A DNA stretch of 64,000 nt from Georgenia sp. TF02-10 (GTDB lineage Bacteria > Actinomycetota > Actinomycetes > Actinomycetales > Actinomycetaceae), in NCBI RefSeq assembly GCF_022759505.1, contig NZ_CP094289.1, positions 2,976,001 to 3,040,000 of the forward strand, read 5' to 3'. The translations under genes and the position numbers were made by a program. Below are positions 17,798 to 25,907 of this stretch, one piece after another (the stretch's first letter is position 1; every line of letters begins with the position of its first letter). The notes beneath the pieces were generated by a model, which had not been told where the DNA came from, made no database searches, and worked only from the letters and a program-made list of their open reading frames with translations.

Positions 17798-17887
17798 GTG
17801 GCCCGCTCGATCCGGGCGACGGCGGCCGGCCGGCGCGACGTCGGGGTGCTCGTGGCCCGCTCCATCCTGGCGACGGCGGCCGGCCGG
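17798..17887. repeat. 54-bp direct repeat after glgB
   Basis: A 36-bp segment starting GTGGCCCGCTC and ending GACGGCGGCCGGCCGG occurs at 17798-17833 and 17852-17887 with two mismatches, a period of 54 bp. The GACGGCGGCCGGCCGG part also occurs at 17758. The array lies between the convergent ends of glgB and the thioredoxin gene and may help termination. Confidence 0.75.
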
Positions 17888-17942
17888 GCCCGGCGACGGC
17901 GGACGGCCCGCCGGCCCGCCTGGGCGGTCCGCCCAGCCCGGC

Positions 17943-18893
17943 TCAGTAGAGCAGCGAGGTCAGTCGGCGGCGGGCCGGCGCGACGTCGGGGTGCTCGTTG
18001 CCGGCGATCTCGAAGAGCTCGACGAGCCGGCGGCGCACGGTCTCCCGGTCCTCCCCCGCGGTCGCCGCGACCGCGCCGAGGAGCCGGTCGAACGCCGCGT
18101 CGAACCGGCCCGCGGCGGCCTCGACGTCGGCGGCGGCCAGCTGGATGTCGACGTCGCCGGGGGCGGCCGCGGCGGCCTCGGTCAGCACGGTCCGCGGGTC
18201 GCGGGCCTCGACCCGCGCCATGAGCCGGACCTGCAGCAGCGCGGCGTGGGCGTCGGCGTCTCCGGGGTTCTGCTTCAGGGCCCGGGTATAGGCGTCCTCG
18301 GCGGCGGCGAGGTCCCCGCGCTCGATCGCCGCCAGCGCCTCGGCGTGCAGCGGCGGCAGCTCGGGCTCCGCGGGGGCCGCCTCGGCGTCGGCCTCGTCCT
18401 CCTCCGAACCCGCCATGACCCCGGTGATGCCGTTCTGGGCGGCCACCCGGAGCACCTCGTCCAGGACCTGGCGCAGCTGCGCCTCGGGGTAGACGCCCTG
18501 GAAGAGCGGGATCGGCTGCCCGGCGACCACGGCGATGACCGTCGGCACCGACTGCACCTGCACGGCAGCGGCGATCTGCGGGCTGGCGTCCGCGTCGACC
18601 ACGGCCAGCTGGAACCGGCCGCCGTAGTCCCGGGCGAGGGTCCGCAGCACGTCCGTCAGCTCCCCGCTGGCGGGCGACCGGGGCGAGGTGAGCACGAGCA
18701 CCACCGGGACCTGGGTCGAGCGCTGCACGGCCTCCCCGAACGTGGCCTCGGTGACGTCGACGACGACGGGGCCGGGGACCGTGCCGCCCTCGGCCGGGGC
18801 GCCGGGGCCGTTGGGCGGGGCGGCGGCCGGGCGGGCGAGGCTGGAGAGGTCGACGGCGCCGTAGAGGTTGATCGGGGGCGTGGGCTGGCTCAT
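17943..18893 (-). CDS. Thioredoxin-fold/TPR co-chaperone-like protein (YbbN/CnoX-like)
   Basis: The 316-residue protein has a thioredoxin fold at about residues 45-165 (VVLVLTSPRSPAS ... QSVPTVIAVVAGQP) followed by a tetratricopeptide-like helical region at about 190-316, the layout of E. coli YbbN/CnoX. The usual CXXC site reads SPRSPAS, so no dithiol chemistry is possible; a holdase or co-chaperone role is inferred from the family. The ATG at 18893 begins MSQPTPPINLYGAVDL, a typical actinobacterial start for this protein. It is transcribed in the same direction as the upstream lipoprotein gene after a 67-bp gap that contains a duplicated GTGCGTGGTCCGTCGGTG. Confidence 0.85.
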   Translation of the reverse strand: MSQPTPPINLYGAVDLSSLARPAAAPPNGPGAPAEGGTVPGPVVVDVTEATFGEAVQRSTQVPVVLVLTSPRSPASGELTDVLRTLARDYGGRFQLAVVDADASPQIAAAVQVQSVPTVIAVVAGQPIPLFQGVYPEAQLRQVLDEVLRVAAQNGITGVMAGSEEDEADAEAAPAEPELPPLHAEALAAIERGDLAAAEDAYTRALKQNPGDADAHAALLQVRLMARVEARDPRTVLTEAAAAAPGDVDIQLAAADVEAAAGRFDAAFDRLLGAVAATAGEDRETVRRRLVELFEIAGNEHPDVAPARRRLTSLLY

Positions 18894-18960
18894 CGTGGTC
18901 CTTCGGTGCGGTGCGTGGTCCGTCGGTGGGTGCGTGGTCCGTCGGTGGTGGGGTGACCGG

Positions 18961-19983
18961 TCAGGTCTCGGCGGGCGCGTCGTCGTCGTCCCGGATGGCG
19001 CCGGTGTAGACGGCGCCGGCGCCGATGGGTTCCACGGTGCCGTCCTCCGCGCCTGCCGGCGGGACGTAGAAGGCGACCGTCGCCTCCCGGGTGAAGGTGG
19101 CGCTGCCGGGGATGGTGTCCGGGTCCTCCAGCAGGGCGCCGAGCTGGCCGCGGACGGAGAGCTCGGAGCCCGGGACGGTCTTCTTGATGACCGTCTGCAG
19201 GGCGAGCTCGCCCATGACGAACGCCCCGCCGTCGGCGGTGCCGAGGACGAGGGGGCCGTCGTCACCCGCCGCCGCCGTGGTCGAGGCCTCCCCCGCGCTC
19301 TCGACGCCCTCCTCGAGGGCGGTGGTCTCCTCGCTGACGAACTCGCGGAACCGGTCCTCCGCGAAGGTCACCGCCGTCTGACCGTCGGGGTCGTTGAGCT
19401 CCGCGGCGTAGGCGGCGACCACGTCGCGCGGGGTGGCGACCAGCCCCTCGGCCTCCGGCCCGAGCTGGGCCGACCCGCGGTCGGGGTGGATGAAGGCGGG
19501 GGTCTCGGCGTCCGGGAGCAGCCCGGCCCAGCCCCAGAGCTGGTACTGCGCACGGGGCTCGGCCTGCACCAGGGCGAGCACGAGCGGGAAGTTCGACCCC
19601 TCGGGGACCTGGGAGACGGCGATCACGACGCGCGGGAAGGCGTCGGTGGCGGCCACCGCCTCGAACTGGGTGTCGGTGGTGAGCGGGGCGGGGCCGTCCT
19701 GGCCCAGCGCCTCGGTGAGCCGGTACTCCGCGGCCCGGACCTCCAGCGCCGGCCCGGTGACCCGGGGCTTGAGCAGCTCCGGGTCGCGCGCCTCGTCCCC
19801 GGCGGCGAGGGTGGAGCCGATGTCGGCGAGGATGCGGTCCAGCCGCTCGTCGTCGAGCACCGGGGGCGGGGTGGCCGCGGCGGGCTCGGGGTCGGGTTCG
19901 GGGACCTCGGGCGCGCAGCCGGCCAGCAGGGCGGCCGCGGCCACGACGGCGACGGCGACCCGGCGCCTCGGACGGTGGCTCAT
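18961..19983 (-). CDS. Putative lipoprotein
   Basis: The 340-residue product has an Arg-rich n-region, a hydrophobic core and a lipobox LLAGC with lipidated C23, followed by an acidic Pro-rich linker. The mature domain of about 280 residues contains no motif I can name; it resembles uncharacterised actinobacterial lipoproteins. Its ATG overlaps the stop of the membrane-protein gene upstream (ATGA), so the two are almost certainly co-translated and probably act together at the cell surface. Confidence 0.75.
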   Translation of the reverse strand: MSHRPRRRVAVAVVAAAALLAGCAPEVPEPDPEPAAATPPPVLDDERLDRILADIGSTLAAGDEARDPELLKPRVTGPALEVRAAEYRLTEALGQDGPAPLTTDTQFEAVAATDAFPRVVIAVSQVPEGSNFPLVLALVQAEPRAQYQLWGWAGLLPDAETPAFIHPDRGSAQLGPEAEGLVATPRDVVAAYAAELNDPDGQTAVTFAEDRFREFVSEETTALEEGVESAGEASTTAAAGDDGPLVLGTADGGAFVMGELALQTVIKKTVPGSELSVRGQLGALLEDPDTIPGSATFTREATVAFYVPPAGAEDGTVEPIGAGAVYTGAIRDDDDAPAET

Positions 19984-21356
19984 CGCTGCTCCTCGCTCTC
20001 GTCGGCTCGCTGGGGGTCTGGGTCGGTCGACGGCGGGGCATCGGGCTGGTCGGGCGCCGCCGGGTCGGGTTGGCCGGTCGCCGCGGTGGTCGGCTGGGCG
20101 GTGGTCGCCCCGTCGGCCTGGCCGGACGTCGCGGTGGTCGGCTGGTCGGTGGCCGCCCCGTCGAGCTCGGCGGTCGCCGCGGCGTCGGGCTCGGCGGTCG
20201 TCGTGGTGACGGTCCCGGCGGGTGCCGTGGCGGCGCTCGTGGGCTCAAGATCCCGTGCCCGGCGGAACTCGGCGGCGCGGGTCGAGGCGGGGACGATGCC
20301 GGCGCCCCGGCTCGGTCCGGCCTCCCGCGGGCGGTCCGCAGAGCCCGAGCCGCCCGCGCCGACGGGCTGTGCGACGCTCGCACCGGTACGGGCGCCGTCG
20401 GCGTGGTCGTCCTGGCCGTCGTGGTCGGCGCGGGTCGGCCGGAGCTGGGCCGCGCGGCTGGTGGCCGGCACGATCCCCGCCCCACGGGCGGTCCCGGCGT
20501 CGTCGGTCGGCCGGACGGGCGCCGCGGGCACCTCCCCCGTCGCCGGCCGGCGGCCCCGGCCCGCGGCCGTCCGTTCCTGCTCGCGGCGCTCGCGCCGGGT
20601 GAGACCGGCCGAGGTCGCCGGCAGGACCGTGGTGGCGTCCTCACCCGCGGCGGCGCGCTCCGCGACGCGGGCGTCCCGGCGGCGCGTCTCGCGAACGGTC
20701 AGCACCTCGAGCGCGAGGAGAGCGAGCCCGGCGAGCAGGACCACCGCGCCGACGATGACGCCCGGCACGAGCCAGGGCGTGGTCACCTCGACCGGCCAGG
20801 TGAGCGAGACCCGCGGGGCCGGGCCGCTGCCGTCGGTGGCGGCGAGCAGGCTCCACCGTCCGGGCTGGTCGGTCCACGTGAGCTCGGCGGTGCCGGTGCC
20901 GTCCTGCTCCACGACCCAGAGGTCGGAGCCGGCGGGATTGGGCACGGTGGTGGCGGCGCCGTCCGCGGCGCCCTCGGTCGCCTCCGCGGTCGCATCCCCC
21001 TCGCCGTCGTCCGCGGCCGCCTCGCCGGCCTCGGTGCGCACGGTCAGCTCCTCCCAGGAGCTGAGCCCGGTGATGCGCGCGTGCGGATCCTCACCCACCC
21101 ACGCCTCGACGTCCTCGGTCCGCCCGAGGGCCAGGACCACCGGCTCGTCGTCGTCGGCGCGAGCGGTGATCGTCACGTCGGGCGCGACGGCGTCCAGCAC
21201 GCCGGCGTCGGTGATGACCACGGGGGTCTCCGACCGGGCGGGCATCGTGAGCGTGGCGGTGTCCGCGGGGCGCCAGACCGTCGCCGAGGCGATGGCCAGG
21301 GCGATGCCGACGGCACCGAGCACGACGAGCGCTACGGCGATGATCCGGCGTGTCAC
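19980..21356 (-). CDS. Membrane protein with extracytoplasmic domain and long disordered tail
   Basis: The 458-residue protein has a first membrane segment at about residues 4-28, an extracytoplasmic domain of about 170 residues rich in acidic and Thr/Ala stretches, a second segment at about residues 205-228, and a charged Ala/Thr/Pro-rich cytoplasmic tail of some 220 residues containing RGAGIVPATSRAAQLR and a near copy, RGAGIVPASTRAAEFR. GTG at 21356 was preferred because AGGAGG lies 12 nt upstream; an ATG at 21398 has no ribosome site. Function is not recognised; it is coupled to the lipoprotein gene. Confidence 0.7.
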   Translation of the reverse strand: MTRRIIAVALVVLGAVGIALAIASATVWRPADTATLTMPARSETPVVITDAGVLDAVAPDVTITARADDDEPVVLALGRTEDVEAWVGEDPHARITGLSSWEELTVRTEAGEAAADDGEGDATAEATEGAADGAATTVPNPAGSDLWVVEQDGTGTAELTWTDQPGRWSLLAATDGSGPAPRVSLTWPVEVTTPWLVPGVIVGAVVLLAGLALLALEVLTVRETRRRDARVAERAAAGEDATTVLPATSAGLTRRERREQERTAAGRGRRPATGEVPAAPVRPTDDAGTARGAGIVPATSRAAQLRPTRADHDGQDDHADGARTGASVAQPVGAGGSGSADRPREAGPSRGAGIVPASTRAAEFRRARDLEPTSAATAPAGTVTTTTAEPDAAATAELDGAATDQPTTATSGQADGATTAQPTTAATGQPDPAAPDQPDAPPSTDPDPQRADESEEQR

Positions 21357-21940
21357 GTGGCTGGTGGTCCTCCTGCTCGGGATGCCCGCGCCGGGCATCG
21401 TCAACGCGCCAGGATACGGCCCCGTCCTGGGCGGCGCTCCCGGCGGTGCGCGCTGCTGGCCGCGCGTGCCGGGCGAGGACGGACTGCCTCCTGGGGCACG
21501 GCGGCGTCGATAGCGCCCGGGGGCGCGGGAGCGCACCGGCAACCGGACCTCGGCCGCTCGCAGGTGGCTGCCGGCGGAGCGTGAGCACCACGACAGCGGG
21601 ACGGCGAGGCCCGGGGTGCGCACGAACGACCGTAAAGCTCCCCGCCTCAAGGCCGTGGGCATCAGGTGACCGGCGGGATCCCGCGGATCTCGGGCCCGGG
21701 CGGCCGGGCCGGTACGGCACTCTACGGTCGTCGGCGAACGCTCCCCGCTCGCGGCGCCCCGGACATCCGCGCGCAGTCCCGGGAGCGCCCGTCACGGCCG
21801 CCTCTCCGGACCGTGACGTCCACGCTCGCTCCTGCCCGCACCCCACCGGCCGGTTACGCTGGGCTGGCCCACCGGGCACCCCTGCGGGTGGTCGGTCCCC
21901 AATCTGTGGGCGTGTCCACACGACACGGCAGGAGGAGTTC
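21357..21940. other. Divergent intergenic region
   Basis: This 584-bp spacer separates the membrane-protein operon from the DivIVA-like gene. Reading frames through it have composition unlike a protein and no homology that I recognise. No convincing -35/-10 pair, hairpin or repeat stands out. Confidence 0.4.
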
Positions 21941-23224
21941 GTGGCCGAGGATCAGCCGACGTTCCCCGTCGTCATGCGCGGCTACGACCGCGCGCAGGTG
22001 GACCAGCACCTGCAGGCGCTGACCACCGCGGTGGCCGAGGCCCGCCAGCAGGTCGAGAGCCTGGACGCCCGCAACCTCAAGCTGGCCGGGGAGCTGGCCG
22101 AGGCCCAGCGGCAGCTGCGGGAGAACGAGCGGCCGTCCTACGCCGGGCTCGGCTCGCGCGTCGAGGTGCTGCTCCGCTCGGCCGAGCAGCAGGCGTTCGA
22201 CGTCGTCCGCCGGGCCAACGACGACGCCCAGCGGACCCTCGACCGGGCCACCGCCGCCGCCCAGTCCCTGAGCAGCCGCGCCGAGGACGAGGCGGCGACC
22301 CTGCTCGCCGAGGCCCGCGCGGAGGCGGAGGAGCTCACCACCCGTGCCCGGGTGGAGACCGAGACCGCGGTGACCGCCGCCCAGCGGCGGGCCGCAGAGC
22401 TGGTCGACGCGGCCCAGCGCGAGGCGGCCCGGCTGCACGCCCGCGCCGAGGCGGAGGAGTCGGAACGGCGCAGCGCCGTGGACCAGGAGCTCGCTCTCCT
22501 GCGTGCCCAGACCGAGCAGGAGACCACCGAGCTGCGGGCCCGCACCGAGCAGGAGACCACCGAGCTGCGCACCCGGACCGAGGCGGTCGCGGCGGAGCTA
22601 CGGCTGCGCGCCGAGGCGGAGGCAGCCGCCGCCCACGAGGCGGCGACCGAGCGGGCCCGCACCGTCCTGGGCGACGCCGAGGCGCGCGCGGCGGAGGCCG
22701 AGCGCCGCCTGGCGGAGGCGCTGGACCGTGCCGAGCAGCTGCGCACCGAGACCGACGCGCAGGTCCGGCGCGGCCTGGCCGACGCCCGCCAGCAGGTCAC
22801 CCAGATGCTCGCCGCCGCCCGCGCCGACGCCGAGCGGATCCGCGGGGAGGCCGAGGCCGCCGCGGAGCACACCCGGGCGACCGTGCAGCGCCAGGTCGAG
22901 GAGCTGACGGCCCAGCGGGAGTCCATCGCTGCCTACCTGGAGGAGATGCGCGGGCTGCTCGGCGTCCCGGCCGGCGAGGCGGACGGCAGCGGCACCGGTG
23001 CACGGGCCGCGGAGCCGGACCAGCAGGCGCGTAACCAGCCGGCGCGTAGCGAGCCGGACCAGGCGGAGCCGGACCAGGCGGCGCCGAGCCAGCAGGTGCC
23101 GGACAGGGCGGCCGCGGACGAGCAGGAGCCGGACCAGGTGCGAGCGGCGCCCTCATCGGCGGACGCTGCGGCGGCGGGCGAAGCAGAAGAAGGCGCACGG
23201 GCGGTCCCACCCCAGCCGGCCTGA
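21941..23224 (+). CDS. DivIVA-domain coiled-coil protein
   Basis: The 427-residue protein starts with a short DivIVA-like motif (FPVVMRGYDRAQVDQHLQAL, about residues 8-27) and continues as an almost unbroken coiled coil to about residue 345, then a Gln/Asp/Pro-rich tail with EPDQ repeats. It resembles the actinobacterial DivIVA/FilP/Scy-like group that organises cell poles or the cytoskeleton; which member it is cannot be said. GTG at 21941 has AGGAGGAG four nt upstream. A 33-bp in-frame DNA duplication near 22510-22575 encodes 11-residue repeats containing EQETTELR, a hendecad coiled-coil period. Confidence 0.75.
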   Translation: MAEDQPTFPVVMRGYDRAQVDQHLQALTTAVAEARQQVESLDARNLKLAGELAEAQRQLRENERPSYAGLGSRVEVLLRSAEQQAFDVVRRANDDAQRTLDRATAAAQSLSSRAEDEAATLLAEARAEAEELTTRARVETETAVTAAQRRAAELVDAAQREAARLHARAEAEESERRSAVDQELALLRAQTEQETTELRARTEQETTELRTRTEAVAAELRLRAEAEAAAAHEAATERARTVLGDAEARAAEAERRLAEALDRAEQLRTETDAQVRRGLADARQQVTQMLAAARADAERIRGEAEAAAEHTRATVQRQVEELTAQRESIAAYLEEMRGLLGVPAGEADGSGTGARAAEPDQQARNQPARSEPDQAEPDQAAPSQQVPDRAAADEQEPDQVRAAPSSADAAAAGEAEEGARAVPPQPA

Positions 23225-23355
23225 GCTCCACCGGCTGCCCACCCGGCCCGGGTGCCACCGGCCTGCGCAAGCGGGCCCGCGCGCCGCGCGGCCGACCAGC
23301 AGGCCGCGCGCCGTCGCCGGCCCTGGCCATGGGCACCCGCCGTCGGCCCTGCTCC

Positions 23356-23862
23356 TCAGCGCACCATGCGGATCTCGGTCACCTCCCAGCCCGCCGGCCC
23401 GGCCTGGCGGGCGCCGTCGGGCGCGAAGCCGTGCCGGGCGTAGAAGCGCTGGGCGTGGGTGTTGGTCTCGGCCACCCACAGGAAGCAGGGGGCGTCGCCG
23501 ACGGCGAGCTCGAGGAGGTGGGTGCCGGTGCCCCGGCCCTGCTCGGCCGCCAGCACGTACAGCAGCTGGAACTGCAGGGGCCGGACCTGCCCCGGGCCGG
23601 CCGCGGCCGCCGTCGCGAAGCCCACGATCTCCTGGCCCCGCACCGCCACCCACGTCTGCGTCGGGCCCGGGTCGGCGAGCAGGTCCTGCCACTGCTGCGG
23701 CCGCCGGGCCGCGCGGTCGGCGTACACCTCCGGCGGCACCGCCTCACCGTAGGTCTCGTGCCAGCAGCGCAGGTGGACGTCGGCGATCGCATCGGCGTCG
23801 ACAACCGTTGCGGGGCGGATGCGGGCGGCGGGCTCGGTCGCTCGGGCAGCGGGCTCGGTCAC
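23356..23862 (-). CDS. GNAT-family N-acetyltransferase
   Basis: The 168-residue protein has a full GNAT fold: motif A near residue 115 reads LAAEQGRGTG, the acetyl-CoA pyrophosphate loop, and the C-terminal segment NTHAQRFYARHGF is a typical motif B. The substrate is unknown. GTG at 23862 has a leaderless-type -10 on the minus strand. It is divergent from the gene at 23977. Confidence 0.85.
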   Translation of the reverse strand: MTEPAARATEPAARIRPATVVDADAIADVHLRCWHETYGEAVPPEVYADRAARRPQQWQDLLADPGPTQTWVAVRGQEIVGFATAAAAGPGQVRPLQFQLLYVLAAEQGRGTGTHLLELAVGDAPCFLWVAETNTHAQRFYARHGFAPDGARQAGPAGWEVTEIRMVR

Positions 23863-23868
23863 ACCACC

Positions 23869-23874
23869 AGCGTA
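23869..23874 (-). promoter_or_regulatory. -10 element of the GNAT gene
   Basis: TACGCT on the minus strand lies six nt before the GTG. Confidence 0.5.
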
Positions 23875-23964
23875 GGGAAGCGGCGCCGACCCGACGGCGC
23901 GACGGCGCGACGGCGAGCGCCCCGGCCCCACCCCGGGTCCCGGCCCCACGCGCGGGCCTGCACC

Positions 23965-23970
23965 TACCCT
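23965..23970 (+). promoter_or_regulatory. -10 element of the 23977 gene
   Basis: TACCCT lies six nt before the GTG at 23977. This supports both the start and a leaderless transcript. Confidence 0.5.
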
Positions 23971-23976
23971 GACCCT

Positions 23977-24423
23977 GTGCGGGACGAACCGGGATGGGCC
24001 GAGCAGCGGCGCGAGGCCGCCGCCGAGCACGAGCGCATGCTCGAGCGCCGGCGCAGCGGGGAGCACGAGCGGGCCCGCGGGCTCCTTCGCCGGTTCGCCG
24101 CCGCGGCGGCCGCTGCCGGGCTGCCGGCGCAGCCGCTGCGGGTGCAGGGTTACGGCGGGCGGGGCAGCGCCCGGACCGACCGCACCGGCTGGTACCTGCG
24201 CGCCGACCGCACGGCGGCGGTGGGGACCGACGGCGAGTTCTACCTGCTCACCGCCCGGCTGGGCTGGCGGGACCGGGCCCGCGGGGTCGCCCTGGCACCG
24301 AGCGAGCCGCCCGCGGTCCTCGGGGCCGGCGGCCGGGACGGGGACTCCATCGCGCTCGCCGACGCGCTCGAGCGCCTGCTGCCGGGCTGGCAGCAGCCCG
24401 GCGGCCGGGCGGCGGAGGGGTAG
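23977..24423 (+). CDS. Conserved-looking protein of unknown function
   Basis: The 148-residue product has a charged, Arg/Glu-rich helical first half (residues 1-45) and a compact second half containing GWYLRADRTAAVGTDGEFYLLT, which looks like a small beta-sheet domain. No signal peptide or membrane segment is seen and I do not recognise a family. Codon use matches neighbours, and a clear leaderless -10 supports it as a real gene. Confidence 0.6.
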   Translation: MRDEPGWAEQRREAAAEHERMLERRRSGEHERARGLLRRFAAAAAAAGLPAQPLRVQGYGGRGSARTDRTGWYLRADRTAAVGTDGEFYLLTARLGWRDRARGVALAPSEPPAVLGAGGRDGDSIALADALERLLPGWQQPGGRAAEG

Positions 24424-24545
24424 TCTCCGCGCGTCTCCGGCCGGTGCCGGGAGCGCTGGGCGCGGGCGGGACGGCACCGGTCGCCGCTGCAACGCCAACG
24501 AGCGCCTGCCGGCACCTGCGGGCGGCGCCGACGCCCACGGCAGCC

Positions 24546-25352
24546 TCAGCCACAGCGCTCGTAGAGGCGGCGCAACGCCGCCGCGACCTCCGCCGGCGCC
24601 TCCAGCGCGCTCATGTGCCCGGCGCGCGGGACGACGACGACCTCGACGTCGCCCAGCCGCTCCGCCATGGCCTCCGCGGCCGCCTGCGGGCTGCCCTTGT
24701 CCTCGGCGCCGCGCAGGACCAGCGCGGGGACCATGAGGTCGGGCAGGACGTGCAGCCGGTTGGGCCGCTCGGCCATCGCGACCTGCCCCCACTGGATCCC
24801 GGTCGGCGGGGCGGCGGCCAGCGCGGCGCGCAGGCGCTCGACGACGTCCGGCCGGCTCTGCAGGGTGGTCTCGCCCAGGACCGTGGTGAGCATCGAAGCC
24901 ACGGCGCCGGAGCCGGTGGGCCCGGCCGCCAGCTCGGCCACCTTGAGCCGGTTCGCGCGGGCCGCGGCGTCGTCGGCCTCGGCCCGGGTGTCGAGCAGCC
25001 CGACGCCGGCGAGCAGGTCCCGGTGCCGCTCGGCCAGGGCCAGCACGGCGTACCCGCCCATCGACAGCCCCGCGACCACCGCCCGGCTCACGCCCGCGTC
25101 GTGCAGGGTGGCGGCGACGGCGTCGGCGTAGGTCTCCAGGCTCGGCGCCAGCGCCCGGCCCAGGCTCTCGGCGACCGCGCGGGGCGGGGGCGAGCTGCCG
25201 AAGCCGGGGGCGTCGAGGGTGCAGACCGGGACGTCGCCGAGCTCGGCGAGGACGCCGTCCCACATGGTCTGGTCCAGGGGGAAGGCGTGCAGGAGGACGA
25301 GCGGCAAGCCGTCGGCGGGGCCGTGGCGGGTCATGGCCAGCAACGCGCTCAT
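24546..25352 (-). CDS. Alpha/beta hydrolase
   Basis: The 268-residue protein is an alpha/beta-hydrolase: an oxyanion region at LLHAFPLD, nucleophile elbow GLSMGGY with S97, acid D in GAEDKGS and His in RAGHMS. The arrangement is like esterases and the enol-lactone hydrolase group; the substrate cannot be told. The ATG at 25352 has CATCCT six nt upstream. It stands alone between short gaps. Confidence 0.85.
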   Translation of the reverse strand: MSALLAMTRHGPADGLPLVLLHAFPLDQTMWDGVLAELGDVPVCTLDAPGFGSSPPPRAVAESLGRALAPSLETYADAVAATLHDAGVSRAVVAGLSMGGYAVLALAERHRDLLAGVGLLDTRAEADDAAARANRLKVAELAAGPTGSGAVASMLTTVLGETTLQSRPDVVERLRAALAAAPPTGIQWGQVAMAERPNRLHVLPDLMVPALVLRGAEDKGSPQAAAEAMAERLGDVEVVVVPRAGHMSALEAPAEVAAALRRLYERCG

Positions 25353-25471
25353 GGCCCGAGGATGCCACGGCCGCCGGGGCGCGCGAGCCGGGGGCGTCCG
25401 GTATCGGATGGTGGACGAGGGGCCGGGCTGGCCTACCGGGCGGGGCCCACCCGGGGCTCACCCGGCGACGC

Positions 25472-25783
25472 TCACCGGGTGGGCCGCCGCCGGTCCCGCG
25501 CCTGCCAGCACGCGGTGTGCCAGTGCCGCCGGTCGGCCAGCCCGGCCTGGGCGCCGAGGAGGTGCTCGGCGGGCCAGGCGACCACGTGGGCGACCCCCGG
25601 CGGGACGAGCTGGTCGCAGCCGGGGCACCGGTACGCCTTGTCCGACCCGCGCACCTGCCGGACGGTGTACGGCTCGCCCCCGGGGCCGGCCTCGCTCCGG
25701 GCCAGCCCGGCCAGGCGGTCCGGGTCCAGGGGCACGTGGCCCTCCCCGTAGGGGCGGCGGCGCGAGCGGCGGGAGGACGGCAC
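25472..25783 (-). CDS. Small zinc-ribbon-like conserved protein
   Basis: The 103-residue protein has a basic N-terminus (SRRSRRRPYG), then RCPGCDQLVPPG and a later RRHWHTACW. The CxxC plus H/C spacing suggests a metal-binding knuckle resembling HNH or zinc-ribbon folds. Similar small proteins occur widely in actinobacteria without a known role. GTG at 25783 was chosen because GGGGGAG lies upstream at a workable spacing; a GTG at 25807 is an alternative. Confidence 0.65.
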   Translation of the reverse strand: MPSSRRSRRRPYGEGHVPLDPDRLAGLARSEAGPGGEPYTVRQVRGSDKAYRCPGCDQLVPPGVAHVVAWPAEHLLGAQAGLADRRHWHTACWQARDRRRPTR

Positions 25784-25907
25784 GCGAGCATTCTCCCCCG
25801 GCTGCACGGACGACGGCGGGCGCCGGTCCGGGACGACGTCGGCCAGCCGATCCGACGAGGAGGTCCGGCGGCCGGGACGACGGCGGGCGCCGGCCCGGGA
25901 TCGGCCC

